A stretch of 22,562 nucleotides of DNA, taken from Candidatus Moraniibacteriota bacterium. GTDB lineage: Bacteria > Patescibacteriota > Minisyncoccia > Moranbacterales > UBA11712. How positions within the stretch are numbered: the stretch's first letter is position 1; each line of letters begins with the position of its first letter. The notes under the pieces are model-generated. The model searched no databases and was not told where the DNA came from. It saw only the letters and a list, made by a program, of their open reading frames with translations. Below are positions 7,775 to 14,828 of this stretch, piece after piece. The stretch is from positions 1 to 22,562 of the forward strand of contig PMJF01000008.1 in NCBI GenBank assembly GCA_003157295.1. Reading direction: 5' to 3'. The position numbers and the translations under genes were made by a program.

Positions 7775-8815
7775 CTAATTCGATTGCGCCTTGAAATCCA
7801 AAACATAAATATCCCACAAAACAACCAGAAGGGACATGATTATCGGACCGATGATGAATCCGGAAATACCAAAAAAGGCGATTCCTCCAAGCGTGGAAAA
7901 CAAGATCAGAAGAGGATGCATTTGGGTGTTCTTTCCGATCAGTTTCGGGCGAAGAACAATGTCCATTGTGCTTATGACCAAAGCTCCTGTCGAAAGGATA
8001 ATGATCCCTTCCGTCGGGTGGCCAAAAAAGATCATGGCGATCCCGACCGGAAGCCACACGACTCCTGATCCCATGGGAGGGATGACGGAGAAAATAGCCA
8101 TCAAGATACCAAATAAGACGGGGGAGGCCACGCCGGTCGCCCAAAAAAGAATGCCGCCAAGAATCCCCTCGAAAACCGCCATTAGCATGGTTCCTCTTAG
8201 CGTTGCCCGTATCATCGAGTCTATGTCGTCAAGCAGGAGGTTGTCATATTTATTCTTGAGAGGGATGAGCCTTATTATTTTATCGACAAGTTTTTTACCG
8301 TCGATGAACATATAAAAAAGAGAGAAGAACATAATGAGCATTACGAACATAAAGCGCAGGATTCCCGTGTATGTTCCTTGAAGGAGAAACAAAAATCCCT
8401 GGGAAAAACTTTTGAGAGCCGAAAGAATGGAATCTTGGTTGGCTATCTTTCCAAGATCAAGCGATTTAAATACGGAGAGGGAGGACAAGTTATGGACAAT
8501 ATTGATCACCCTTTTTGAGAGTTCTGGATTTACGGAAAAATTGGCAATGGCAGATTGGACCTCACTCGCCACCAATGCCAAAAGCACCAGGACGGGGATT
8601 ATGATGATGAGAGCGATAAGGAGGCAGGTCATGAGGGAGCTCAGCCACCTTGCCTTGGTCTTCTTCAGCAAAAAGTGATAAACAGGGTTGAAGAGGTGAA
8701 CTAGGATCAAAGCGAACAAAAAAGGGATGAGAAATGGTTTCATTATAAAAAAAGCCAAAACGGTGAGTCCGATGAGGACGACAAAGAAAAAGTAGGTATT
8801 GAAGTTCGTTTTCAT
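7775..8815 (-). CDS. AI-2E family transporter (UPF0118 / PF01594 type)
   Basis: An integral membrane protein of 346 residues with about seven or eight helices in the family's usual pattern: two N-terminal helices (about 8-45), a third (about 60-85), a long polar extracellular region (about 86-140), a helix with MFVMLIMFFSLFYMFIDG (about 155-173), an amphipathic section, and four C-terminal helices ending in GFIIGPIIMSLLVVLWDIY. The ISVIPP-like segment (FSVIPPMGSG) before the third last helix is a family landmark. Members were named for autoinducer-2 export in E. coli (TqsA); others act as Na+/H+ antiporters or are uncharacterised, so the substrate is unknown. Start ATG at 8813-8815. A TATAAT on the same strand (8825-8830) lies only 9 bases upstream, so the leader would be very short, but no good -35 is seen. 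Confidence 0.88.
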   Translation of the reverse strand: MKTNFNTYFFFVVLIGLTVLAFFIMKPFLIPFLFALILVHLFNPVYHFLLKKTKARWLSSLMTCLLIALIIIIPVLVLLALVASEVQSAIANFSVNPELSKRVINIVHNLSSLSVFKSLDLGKIANQDSILSALKSFSQGFLFLLQGTYTGILRFMFVMLIMFFSLFYMFIDGKKLVDKIIRLIPLKNKYDNLLLDDIDSMIRATLRGTMLMAVFEGILGGILFWATGVASPVLFGILMAIFSVIPPMGSGVVWLPVGIAMIFFGHPTEGIIILSTGALVISTMDIVLRPKLIGKNTQMHPLLILFSTLGGIAFFGISGFIIGPIIMSLLVVLWDIYVLDFKAQSN

Positions 8816-8891
8816 ATTTTTTTCATTATATCACTAATGATGGCAAATAAGCCATTCGGCACGGCCGAAAAACCGCCTATGGCCGAAACTC

Positions 8892-8920
8892 TTTACAAAT
8901 ATTATCGTTTATGTTAGTCT
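8892..8920 (+). promoter_or_regulatory. Weak candidate promoter of the GT2-deacetylase cluster
   Basis: TTTACA (8892-8897), 17 bases, TAGTCT (8915-8920), 30 bases before the GT2 start. The -35 is good and the -10 matches at only three positions. Confidence 0.3.
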
Positions 8921-8950
8921 AAGCGGTTAATTCTGTTTCGAAAATAATCT

Positions 8951-10333
8951 ATGCTAGAAAACCAAGCCAAGGCATGGGGCTACTCACCAGTCCGCTTGAT
9001 AAGTATAAATTTCGTTGATTATGGCTCAGCGATCGCCTGGCGGAGGCTGTTTTTTCATACGTCGCTTATCGTGTCCGCCGCGGCTGTCCTTTTTCTCATC
9101 TTTCTCGTCAAAGCCAAGACGACTACGGAAATGCTGATCGAACCGTATTTTTTCGCGTACACCATTTTCGTGACGACTTTCGCGATGTCGCGGATCGTTT
9201 CAGCCGTGCTGTATGAAAGGTCCATTGCCACCCTGACCGCGGAGGCGAGATCGGAATACGGGGATATGCAAAAAAAATATGAGCCGACGGTGGCGTTCAT
9301 CATTCCCTGCAAGAACGAAGAACGCGACATCACCAACACGATCACCAAATGTTTCCAGGTGGATTATCCGATGGATAAAGTGGAGGTAATCGTCGTCAAT
9401 GACGGAAGCACCGACGGGACGATCGGAATACTCAAGTCTTTGAAAAAAACATATCCGAATCTGCGCGTTTTTGACTGGCCTGAAAATCAAGGCAAGCGCT
9501 GGGCGATGGCGGTCGGTTTTCAGGTTTCCCGGTCAGAAATCGTCATCCAATTGGATAGCGACAGTTACGTTGATATCAAAACTTTCCGCAACTTGCTAGA
9601 GCCTTTTCAAAACATCAAGGTTGCGGCTGTCTGCGCCAACGGGATTCCGAAAAATGCGGATCAGAACATCATAACTAGGATGCAGACTGCCTATTATTTT
9701 ATGTCTTTTCAGGTTCTGAAAGCGGCGGAGTCGACTTTCGATACGGTATTTTGCTGCAGCGGTTGCTGCAGTGCGTATCGAAAAAGCGCGGTGATGCCGG
9801 TCCTTTATTCCTGGCTGAAAGAACGGTTCCTGGGGAAGCCGGTAACATGGGGAGACGACCGGGCGTTAACGAGCTGGCTGATCAAAAGAGGTGAAAAAAC
9901 GGTCTATAACCGGCAAGCCCTAGCCTATACGGTCGTTCCATCCACCTGGCGCCAGCTGTTCAAGCAGCAGCTGCGCTGGAAAAAATCCTGGATCATCAAC
10001 GCTTTCTTTACAAGCCGCTTCATTTGGAAAAAAAAGCCGTTCATGGCATTTTTCTATTATTTTCCTTTGATCCTCATTTCGCTGCTCGCTCCGATCATGA
10101 CTTTTCGGGCGCTGATCTACACTCCGATTTCCCATGGAATATTGCCCCTCTATCACATTATTGGGATCATCTTGATCACGGCTTTGATCGTCATTTATTG
10201 CCGTTTTGTTGACCCAAAAAACAAGTTCTGGCCATATCTGTTTCTTTGGTCCTTTCTGAACCTGTTCATCCTTTCCTTTATGCTTATTTGGGCCGTCATT
10301 CGCATCCAGGACCGTGGCTGGGGGACGCGATAA
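8951..10333 (+). CDS. Processive GT2 glycosyltransferase, hyaluronan/chitin synthase-like
   Basis: A 460-residue membrane protein. Two N-terminal helices (about 33-54 and 64-86) precede the cytoplasmic catalytic domain, and about four helices follow (363-390, 399-418, 427-449). Catalytic motifs in order: IIPCKNEE (117-124), DGST (151-154), DSD (202-204), a Cys-rich acceptor loop around SGCCSAYRK (270-278), WGDDRALT (300-307) and KQQLRW (338-343). The GDDR-LT plus QQxRW pair is typical of hyaluronan synthases and NodC. Such enzymes polymerise and extrude a beta-linked polymer from UDP-sugars. The real sugar cannot be read from sequence. The gene is first in a cluster: a deacetylase starts 23 bases after its stop. 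No clear ribosome site precedes the ATG. Confidence 0.92.
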   Translation: MLENQAKAWGYSPVRLISINFVDYGSAIAWRRLFFHTSLIVSAAAVLFLIFLVKAKTTTEMLIEPYFFAYTIFVTTFAMSRIVSAVLYERSIATLTAEARSEYGDMQKKYEPTVAFIIPCKNEERDITNTITKCFQVDYPMDKVEVIVVNDGSTDGTIGILKSLKKTYPNLRVFDWPENQGKRWAMAVGFQVSRSEIVIQLDSDSYVDIKTFRNLLEPFQNIKVAAVCANGIPKNADQNIITRMQTAYYFMSFQVLKAAESTFDTVFCCSGCCSAYRKSAVMPVLYSWLKERFLGKPVTWGDDRALTSWLIKRGEKTVYNRQALAYTVVPSTWRQLFKQQLRWKKSWIINAFFTSRFIWKKKPFMAFFYYFPLILISLLAPIMTFRALIYTPISHGILPLYHIIGIILITALIVIYCRFVDPKNKFWPYLFLWSFLNLFILSFMLIWAVIRIQDRGWGTR

Positions 10334-10356
10334 AAGAAAGTTTGAAAAAAAACAGC

Positions 10357-11949
10357 ATGCATGAATTTAATCTAAAAATGGTAAAAATAATTTTGGTGGT
10401 CGTGGTGATCGCGCTGCTTTTTGGTATGCTGGGGAGCATTTCCTTGCTCAAAAATAATTATTATATGAGAGCCAAATATTTCGAAATGCAATTCGACTAT
10501 CTGAAAGAAAAGGTCGTCTTCGGCCAATATTATTATGGCAGCCTGCTTGGATGGATCGGCAATTGGACAGGCGCACGCACTCCGCAACCAACCAAGCGGG
10601 AAGTAGCCCAATCGGTTCCCATTTTGCTCTACCATGGAGTGATCACCTCGCCGGGCTGGAAAAGCGACGGAACCAACATATCGCTCAATGATTTCCGTGA
10701 CCAAATGTTCGCGCTCAAAAAAACGGGGTACCACAGTATCTCTCTTTCCCAATTTTTGGATTTCATGCAATCGGGCAAACCGCTGCCGGCGAAATCCATT
10801 TTGATCACCTTCGACGATGGCCGCGCGGACAGCTTTTATCCGGTTGATCCGATCCTCAGAGTTTTGGATTATAATGCGGTGATGTTTGTCATCACCGGGC
10901 GCTCGTTCGGAGCCGACACTAACAAAAATACCTTTCATCTGTCGGAAGATGAGCTCAAAAAGATGCTTGCCAGCGGACGCTGGGAAATGGCTTCGCACAC
11001 TCAAAATGGGCACGGGTTTCTGAAAATAGACGCGAACGGAAACCAAGGACACTTTTTGAGCGACAAACTCTGGCTGGATGGGAAAAGCAGACTGGAAACG
11101 GACGAAGAATATACCCAGCGGATCAAAATTGACCTCGCGGGGTCTAAAAGAGACATTGAAAATGGTTTGGGCATCAAGGTGCTCGGTTTCGCTTATCCTT
11201 TCGGCGACTACGGAAACGACGAGCAAGATTTTCCGGGAGCAAAAATAATCCTTAACGATTCGATAAATTCTCTTTTCCCCCTGAGCTTTCGGCAAGTGGG
11301 CGGTAACGAGTTCCCCGGCAATTACGCGGGAAAAGATTTCCGTTTGGTGAAGCGTATCGATGTCAATGGGAATATGTCGAAAGATCAGCTTCTCTTTATT
11401 CTGAATTCGAGCCAGGAAAAATCGCTTCCGTATGTTGATGCCTTTTCCGGCAATAACGGATGGATCACAGCTTGGGGAAACTCTGAGTTGAAAAACGGGC
11501 TTTTGCTCACTCGAGCGTCAGTTTCGGAAAACAGCAGCATGACCTTTCTCAACGGAACATTCGAATGGACGGATTATACAATGAGCGCCAAGACGCGTCT
11601 GCTGCAGGGAAATTCATTCGCGGCGGTGGCAAGATATATCAACGGGAACAATTACGTCTCCTGCGATTTTACCGGATGGGGAGTAGCGCTTTCCCAAAGT
11701 ATCGGCGGAATGGAAACGGCCATTTCCGAATCGGATCAAAGCCTTCAGATCTCGCCCGAAAAGGATTCGGAAGTCAGGATTGGTGTTTCGGGGAACACGG
11801 CTGCGTGCTATATTGGAGACAAAGAGATAGTCGCCGGCACCATATCCCCGAGCTTGAACCACGGCGGCATCGGGTTCAAGACTTGGGACAACACGGTCAA
11901 TAACAGCAGTCTTCTGGTTTCCAATCTCAAAGTGGATTCGGCACAATAG
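10357..11949 (+). CDS. Membrane-anchored polysaccharide deacetylase (CE4, PgaB-like) with C-terminal lectin-like domain
   Basis: A protein of 530 residues. A membrane helix (about 9-31) anchors it, then a short stalk leads to a CE4 domain (about 86-350). VPILLYHGV (87-95) and the F..Q...L...GY block are PgaB-like. The catalytic set is TFDDG (151-155), SHTQNGH (213-219, metal histidines) and AYPFGDY (279-285). An insertion of about 45 residues (220-265) separates the last two. The C-terminal region (about 358-525) looks like a beta-sandwich: FEWTDYTMSAKTRLLQG, then RYINGNNYVSCDF, as in concanavalin-like glycan-binding folds. It probably removes acetyl groups from the polymer made by the GT2 upstream. 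Start ATG at 10357; TTG at 10342 is a possible alternative. The frame also runs back into the GT2 gene, but that extension overlaps GT2 coding sequence and is unlikely to be used. Confidence 0.88.
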   Translation: MHEFNLKMVKIILVVVVIALLFGMLGSISLLKNNYYMRAKYFEMQFDYLKEKVVFGQYYYGSLLGWIGNWTGARTPQPTKREVAQSVPILLYHGVITSPGWKSDGTNISLNDFRDQMFALKKTGYHSISLSQFLDFMQSGKPLPAKSILITFDDGRADSFYPVDPILRVLDYNAVMFVITGRSFGADTNKNTFHLSEDELKKMLASGRWEMASHTQNGHGFLKIDANGNQGHFLSDKLWLDGKSRLETDEEYTQRIKIDLAGSKRDIENGLGIKVLGFAYPFGDYGNDEQDFPGAKIILNDSINSLFPLSFRQVGGNEFPGNYAGKDFRLVKRIDVNGNMSKDQLLFILNSSQEKSLPYVDAFSGNNGWITAWGNSELKNGLLLTRASVSENSSMTFLNGTFEWTDYTMSAKTRLLQGNSFAAVARYINGNNYVSCDFTGWGVALSQSIGGMETAISESDQSLQISPEKDSEVRIGVSGNTAACYIGDKEIVAGTISPSLNHGGIGFKTWDNTVNNSSLLVSNLKVDSAQ

Positions 11950-11972
11950 GCCCAACGATCAAGGAAAAAAAT

Positions 11973-12806
11973 ATGAAAAAAACGATCATTTTCATCGCCA
12001 TCTTATTCTTTGTGTTGGTGGCCATGCTATTTTCAGCATATTATATATATCTTCGAAATTCTTTCAAAAAGCCTTTGACGCTAACTTTTTCGGAAAAAGA
12101 AACTCTTGAGGAAGCTCCAAAAATGTCGGACAGCCTCAGCCAAAATTGGTGGTTGAACTCCGGAGGGGTGATGGAAATGGACAAAGGTTCCGCCCGAACC
12201 AATTTTGGTCAGCTGCCGGAAAATTCCCGCTGGCAGAAACTCTACGCCAAAACAAATTCACGCGACACAGACGGCGGGTATTATCCGCAAAATATTTTTC
12301 GGCTGGTGACACGAGAAAAATGGCAGGATCTTGACCAGCAGCTGTATTTCAACATCAATACGATAAATATGAGCGCCAGTGAAAACCGAAACGAATCCAA
12401 CGGCGTTCTGCTTTTCAACCGATATTATGACGGCAACGATCTCTACTATGCCGGTTTGCGCGTTGACGGCCACGCCGTGATCAAGAAAAAGATCGGAGGC
12501 AAATATTATACAATGGCGGAAAAGGATATTTTGTCCGGAGGAAAGAAATATGACCAAAAGGACGATCCCAATTTTCTGCCGCTCCGCCGCTGGGTGGGCA
12601 TTCGCAGCGTGGTCACGAATACGGACAGCCGCGCAGTGGACATAAAATTTTATGTCGATCTGGAGCAGACCGGCAATTGGCAGCTGATCCTGGAGGCGCA
12701 AGACAAGGGCAAATCTTTTGGAAATGCGCCGCTCACCGATCCCGGCCACGCCGGGATCCGGACCGATTTTTCCGATGTCGCGTTTCAAAATTACAAAATT
12801 CAATAG
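11973..12806 (+). CDS. Membrane-anchored protein with concanavalin/LamG-like extracellular domain
   Basis: A 277-residue protein with one N-terminal membrane helix (about 4-27) and an extracytoplasmic domain of about 230 residues. The domain has the strand-rich look of a jelly-roll: alternating hydrophobics, LYFNINTINM, GVLLFNRYYDGNDLYYAGLRVDGHAVIKKKIGG, and a closing HAGIRTDFSDVAFQNYKI strand set. The RYYDGND...Y segment parallels RYINGNN...Y in the tail of the deacetylase before it, suggesting related glycan-binding folds. The gene has a good ribosome site, AAGGA (11961-11965), seven bases before the ATG, and follows the deacetylase by 23 bases, so it belongs to the same operon. It may hold or guide the polymer at the surface; a lyase or hydrolase activity cannot be excluded. 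No catalytic residues are evident. Confidence 0.75.
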   Translation: MKKTIIFIAILFFVLVAMLFSAYYIYLRNSFKKPLTLTFSEKETLEEAPKMSDSLSQNWWLNSGGVMEMDKGSARTNFGQLPENSRWQKLYAKTNSRDTDGGYYPQNIFRLVTREKWQDLDQQLYFNINTINMSASENRNESNGVLLFNRYYDGNDLYYAGLRVDGHAVIKKKIGGKYYTMAEKDILSGGKKYDQKDDPNFLPLRRWVGIRSVVTNTDSRAVDIKFYVDLEQTGNWQLILEAQDKGKSFGNAPLTDPGHAGIRTDFSDVAFQNYKIQ

Positions 12807-12891
12807 GCCTTCGCTTTATCGCGATCGGGTCGACGCTTTTTTATTTATATCTTGTAAAACCTCGCAAAAAGAAAAGGCTAAATGACATGCT

Positions 12892-12920
12892 TTGGAACAT
12901 ATTCAGTAATGCGGTAGAAT
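12892..12920 (+). promoter_or_regulatory. Putative promoter of the pilin-like gene
   Basis: TTGGAA (12892-12897), 17 bases, TAGAAT (12915-12920). Start of transcription would be near 12927, leaving a leader of about 57 bases. It suggests the pilin is not simply the last gene of the polysaccharide operon. Confidence 0.5.
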
Positions 12921-12983
12921 GAAACCAAAGTATGTCTTTTCAATTTAAGGCAGAGATCATTCCTAACTGGATATTTTCTAATA

Positions 12984-13415
12984 ATGAGTGCCAGGAAAAA
13001 AAACAATAAAAAAAATGGTTTTACTTTGACTGAGTTGCTTGTCGTGATCGCAATCATTGGAATTTTGGTTGGAATCGTTTTGGTAAGCTTGCAGTATTCT
13101 AAAAAAAAGGCACGATTTATTTCCTTCAAATCAACCGTTTCCAGCGTCAACATCACGGCCATGAGCTGCGCAGGCGAATCTCGGATAAACACCGGCAACA
13201 TGACAATTTCAGCAAACGATTCTGCTATTTGCGCCAATATAGATGTTGAGCCCTCAAATTATCCGGTTTTGCAAGCGGGAGTTTGTGACGGAAACGCGTA
13301 TGGCGTAGTGGCAACCGATGATATATTCGCGGACGATATTTATAAACTCGAATTTTCCTGTACTATTGGCGGAGAGCCGAAAGCCATCACTTGCGATGAA
13401 AAAGGCTGTCGCTGA
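12984..13415 (+). CDS. Type IV pilin-like (pseudopilin) protein with six cysteines
   Basis: A 143-residue protein with a class III signal: a basic leader (1-11, seven Arg/Lys/Asn-rich positions), then G12-F13 cleavage, TLTE with the conserved Glu at mature position 5 (E17), and a long hydrophobic helix, LLVVIAIIGILVGIVLV. A prepilin peptidase would cut after G12, and the protein would assemble in a type IV pilus or pilus-like secretion machine at the membrane. The globular part (about 45-143) carries six cysteines (62, 83, 101, 126, 137, 142), enough for three disulfides, and is small, as in minor pilins. No assembly ATPase, PilC or peptidase gene lies in the window. The start lacks a ribosome site but is fixed by the leader. 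The 3' end overlaps a long inverted repeat. Confidence 0.86.
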   Translation: MSARKKNNKKNGFTLTELLVVIAIIGILVGIVLVSLQYSKKKARFISFKSTVSSVNITAMSCAGESRINTGNMTISANDSAICANIDVEPSNYPVLQAGVCDGNAYGVVATDDIFADDIYKLEFSCTIGGEPKAITCDEKGCR

Positions 13416-13435
13416 ATCGAGGAGCCAAGACAGCC
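13399..13435 (-). terminator. Putative terminator of the 13490-13909 gene
   Basis: On the minus strand GGCTGTC (13429-13435), an 18-base loop, GACAGCC (13404-13410), then five T (13399-13403). The loop is long, and an outer stem (13388-13394 with 13436-13442) can enclose it. It overlaps the end of the convergent pilin gene. Confidence 0.45.
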
Positions 13436-13489
13436 GCAAGTGGATATCGCAATTTCGATTGATCCTCGTCAATATTAAGCCGTCTGATC

Positions 13490-13909
13490 TCATTTCTTAA
13501 TAACAGAAGAGTGGATCTCTCGAGTTAATTCATTGTTTATCTTGATCAATCGGTGGACTTCATCTTGAATGGTCAAAAGCGCCTCAGTATCTTTGTATGT
13601 CTGCAAGGCCTGCTTGTCGGAAGCGGCCGCCGCGACCTTCTGGCCGACCATGATCACCGAGAGAAGGACCAGCTGCAAGAATGTTTGGGCTACCCATGAT
13701 ACCAAAGGAGCCGTTCCTCCTCGAATGGCTGCAGGAAGGCTGATGAGCGCTATCGCGGCAAAAATGTAAGCGCACCACATCGTGCTTACAGAGCTTGTTA
13801 TGAATACTGCGAGTCGGCCGTTGAATCCGACATGCTCATCTTTGGTGAGATGCGGACCAGCTTTTTTGTGCTCCATGATACGAGGATCGGGAATATGCCT
13901 GGTTTCCAT
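13490..13909 (-). CDS. Small two-helix membrane protein, DUF1003/holin-like family
   Basis: A 139-residue protein. The polar, His-rich N-terminus (1-25) contains HLTKDEHVGFNGRLAVFIT, followed by two membrane helices (about 43-62, MWCAYIFAAIALISLPAAI; about 69-90, with WVAQTFLQLVLLSVIMVGQ) and a charged helical C-terminus (about 95-139). The pattern FNGRLAV-T---TMWCAY-FA, then LQLVLLSVIMVGQ--AA-ASDK-A, recalls a family of small integral membrane proteins common in Actinobacteria and other bacteria, near DUF1003. Function is unknown. AAGGA on the minus strand (13921-13925) is a possible ribosome site, with an 11-base spacer. A perfect 16-base palindrome lies in the promoter region, so the gene is probably regulated. 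Confidence 0.75.
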   Translation of the reverse strand: METRHIPDPRIMEHKKAGPHLTKDEHVGFNGRLAVFITSSVSTMWCAYIFAAIALISLPAAIRGGTAPLVSWVAQTFLQLVLLSVIMVGQKVAAAASDKQALQTYKDTEALLTIQDEVHRLIKINNELTREIHSSVIKK

Positions 13910-13956
13910 TTTTTTTATTTTCCTTAATTTTTATATTTTAATTTTATCACAAAAAA

Positions 13957-13979
13957 ATTATAATGTCCTGTTCAGGACA
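13957..13979 (-). promoter_or_regulatory. Promoter region with 16-base perfect palindrome (likely operator)
   Basis: TGTCCTGTTCAGGACA (13964-13979) reads the same on both strands apart from its TT/AA centre. It directly abuts a minus-strand TATAAT (13957-13962), so it would lie in the spacer or -35 region of the promoter for the 13490-13909 gene. A plus-strand TATAAT (13959-13964) overlaps it as well. The 2-base centre makes an RNA hairpin poor, so a protein-binding site is more likely. No dedicated regulator is seen beside it. Confidence 0.5.
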
Positions 13980-13981
13980 AC

Positions 13982-14007
13982 AAAAATCAGGCTTGTATAA
14001 AGCCTGA
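13982..14007 (-). terminator. Intrinsic terminator after the SRPBCC gene
   Basis: On the minus strand TCAGGCTT (14000-14007), 5-base loop, AAGCCTGA (13987-13994), then TTTTT (13982-13986). It lies 86 bases beyond the SRPBCC stop codon. The gap between them holds nothing I can assign. Confidence 0.72.
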
Positions 14008-14092
14008 AAATTGTGGATCCGCTGGCTCGAGGAAGTTAGAGCTTGTCTTGAGTTAACTGTGGGGAAGTTTTATAGGCTTATTTTCGAGTGGT

Positions 14093-14563
14093 TTAAGCGG
14101 TAAGGAAATTATTTAGCTTATCGAGTTGCTGAGTAAAACCAGCTTGCATACCTTGGACAGCCATCCCGGCCGCAGGTCCGGCTTTATGTATAATTGCTCT
14201 GATTTTTAATTTAGTTTTGCCGTTCTCTTCAGCTAAGGTTAGTTCAGTAGTTTGATCAATTGTGGTTTCTCTTTTTTGTCCTTCAGTCCAAGCCTTGGCG
14301 TTATAAGAAAGCTTTAAATTTGGAACAACCGTCGTAAATTCTGCTAGCATGGGCCACTTTGTCCCTTTGTATGGGCCCATGGCTTCTCCTGCTTCCATAA
14401 CAATGTAAAATTTGCCGCCAACCCGTAGGTCAACTTCACATTCAGGGATTGTGACGTTATTTGGCCCCCACCAAAGCTTCAGCATTTCTGGGTCAGTCCA
14501 GGCTTGGAAGATATGTTCACTTGGCGCGCTAAACGTGCGCTCTATAATTAGTTCATTCCTCAT
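14093..14563 (-). CDS. SRPBCC / AHSA1-like domain protein
   Basis: A single-domain protein of 156 residues. It opens ELIIERTFSAPSEHIFQAWTDPEMLKLWWGP (4-34), the signature start of AHSA1-type SRPBCC proteins: a first strand, then the helix-grip with A-[WF]-T-[DE]-P-E and WWGP. A GGKFYIVME strand (49-57), a long middle strand region and a C-terminal helix (about 127-153, GMQAGFTQQLDKLNNFL) complete the START-like fold, which forms a deep hydrophobic pocket. Members are often small cytoplasmic ligand binders of unknown role. The length is normal. The -10-like TATATAAT directly before the ATG (about 14567-14574) hints at a very short or absent leader. The gene is alone between a terminator and an accessory stretch. 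Confidence 0.88.
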   Translation of the reverse strand: MRNELIIERTFSAPSEHIFQAWTDPEMLKLWWGPNNVTIPECEVDLRVGGKFYIVMEAGEAMGPYKGTKWPMLAEFTTVVPNLKLSYNAKAWTEGQKRETTIDQTTELTLAEENGKTKLKIRAIIHKAGPAAGMAVQGMQAGFTQQLDKLNNFLTA

Positions 14564-14633
14564 ATTATTATATATCTAGTTACGTAATCTACTACGCGTA
14601 CCAAAATAAAAAATTACGTATTCAATCACATAA

Positions 14634-14747
14634 TTTATCTTGCTCCACCTGCAGAACGAACTTAGAACTTTGGATTGGAGAGAAATTACAGGATTATTGG
14701 AACAATTTAATTACGTAGAAAATATAAATCAGCATTTCAATGCTTAG
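14634..14747 (+). pseudogene. Reading-frame remnant A (RTLDW-type tail)
   Basis: An open stretch of 37 codons, without an ATG, ends at TAG 14745-14747. It contains NELRTLDWREITGLLEQF. The same motif, in the same orientation, recurs at 16299-16349 (VFRTLDWGEIAKSLEKV). The DNA of the two cores matches at about 38 of 50 bases, with codon frame kept. I take it as the decayed end of a former gene, possibly a recombinase; the parent family is not certain. Confidence 0.45.
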
Positions 14748-14765
14748 ATTACTATTGAAAAATGA

Positions 14766-14802
14766 AAATAAAAATGCGGGTCTCACACGACGAGACCCGC
14801 AT
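14766..14802 (-). terminator. Intrinsic terminator after the 382-residue protein gene
   Basis: Stem of 11 bp, ATGCGGGTCTC (14774-14784) with GAGACCCGCAT (14792-14802), 7-base loop. On the minus strand a T-rich run follows (14766-14773). It starts 27 bases after the stop codon at 14829. Confidence 0.85.
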
Positions 14803-14828
14803 CGGTTGTAATGCTGCAGAATTCGAAC

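Noticed and set aside
10246..10356. Upstream extension of the deacetylase frame into the GT2 gene
   Set aside because: It would overlap 88 bases of conserved GT2 coding sequence, and the protein starts sensibly at the ATG at 10357 just before the membrane helix.
12807..12850. GC-rich segment followed by a T run after the lectin-like gene, as a terminator
   Set aside because: The arms around the CG-rich bases do not pair beyond three base pairs without mismatches.
14011..14103. Plus-strand open stretch of about 30 codons (WIRWLEEVRACLEL...FKR) after the 13987-14007 hairpin
   Set aside because: Resembles a third gene-end remnant only loosely, has no start or ribosome site, and overlaps the end of the SRPBCC gene on the other strand. 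It shares CTGGCTCGAGGA with the recombinase fragment, but that is too short to rely on.
14576..14620. Clustered TACGTA/TACGCGTA palindromes upstream of the SRPBCC gene
   Set aside because: Short, self-complementary words in AT-rich DNA without regular spacing or a usable promoter pair.
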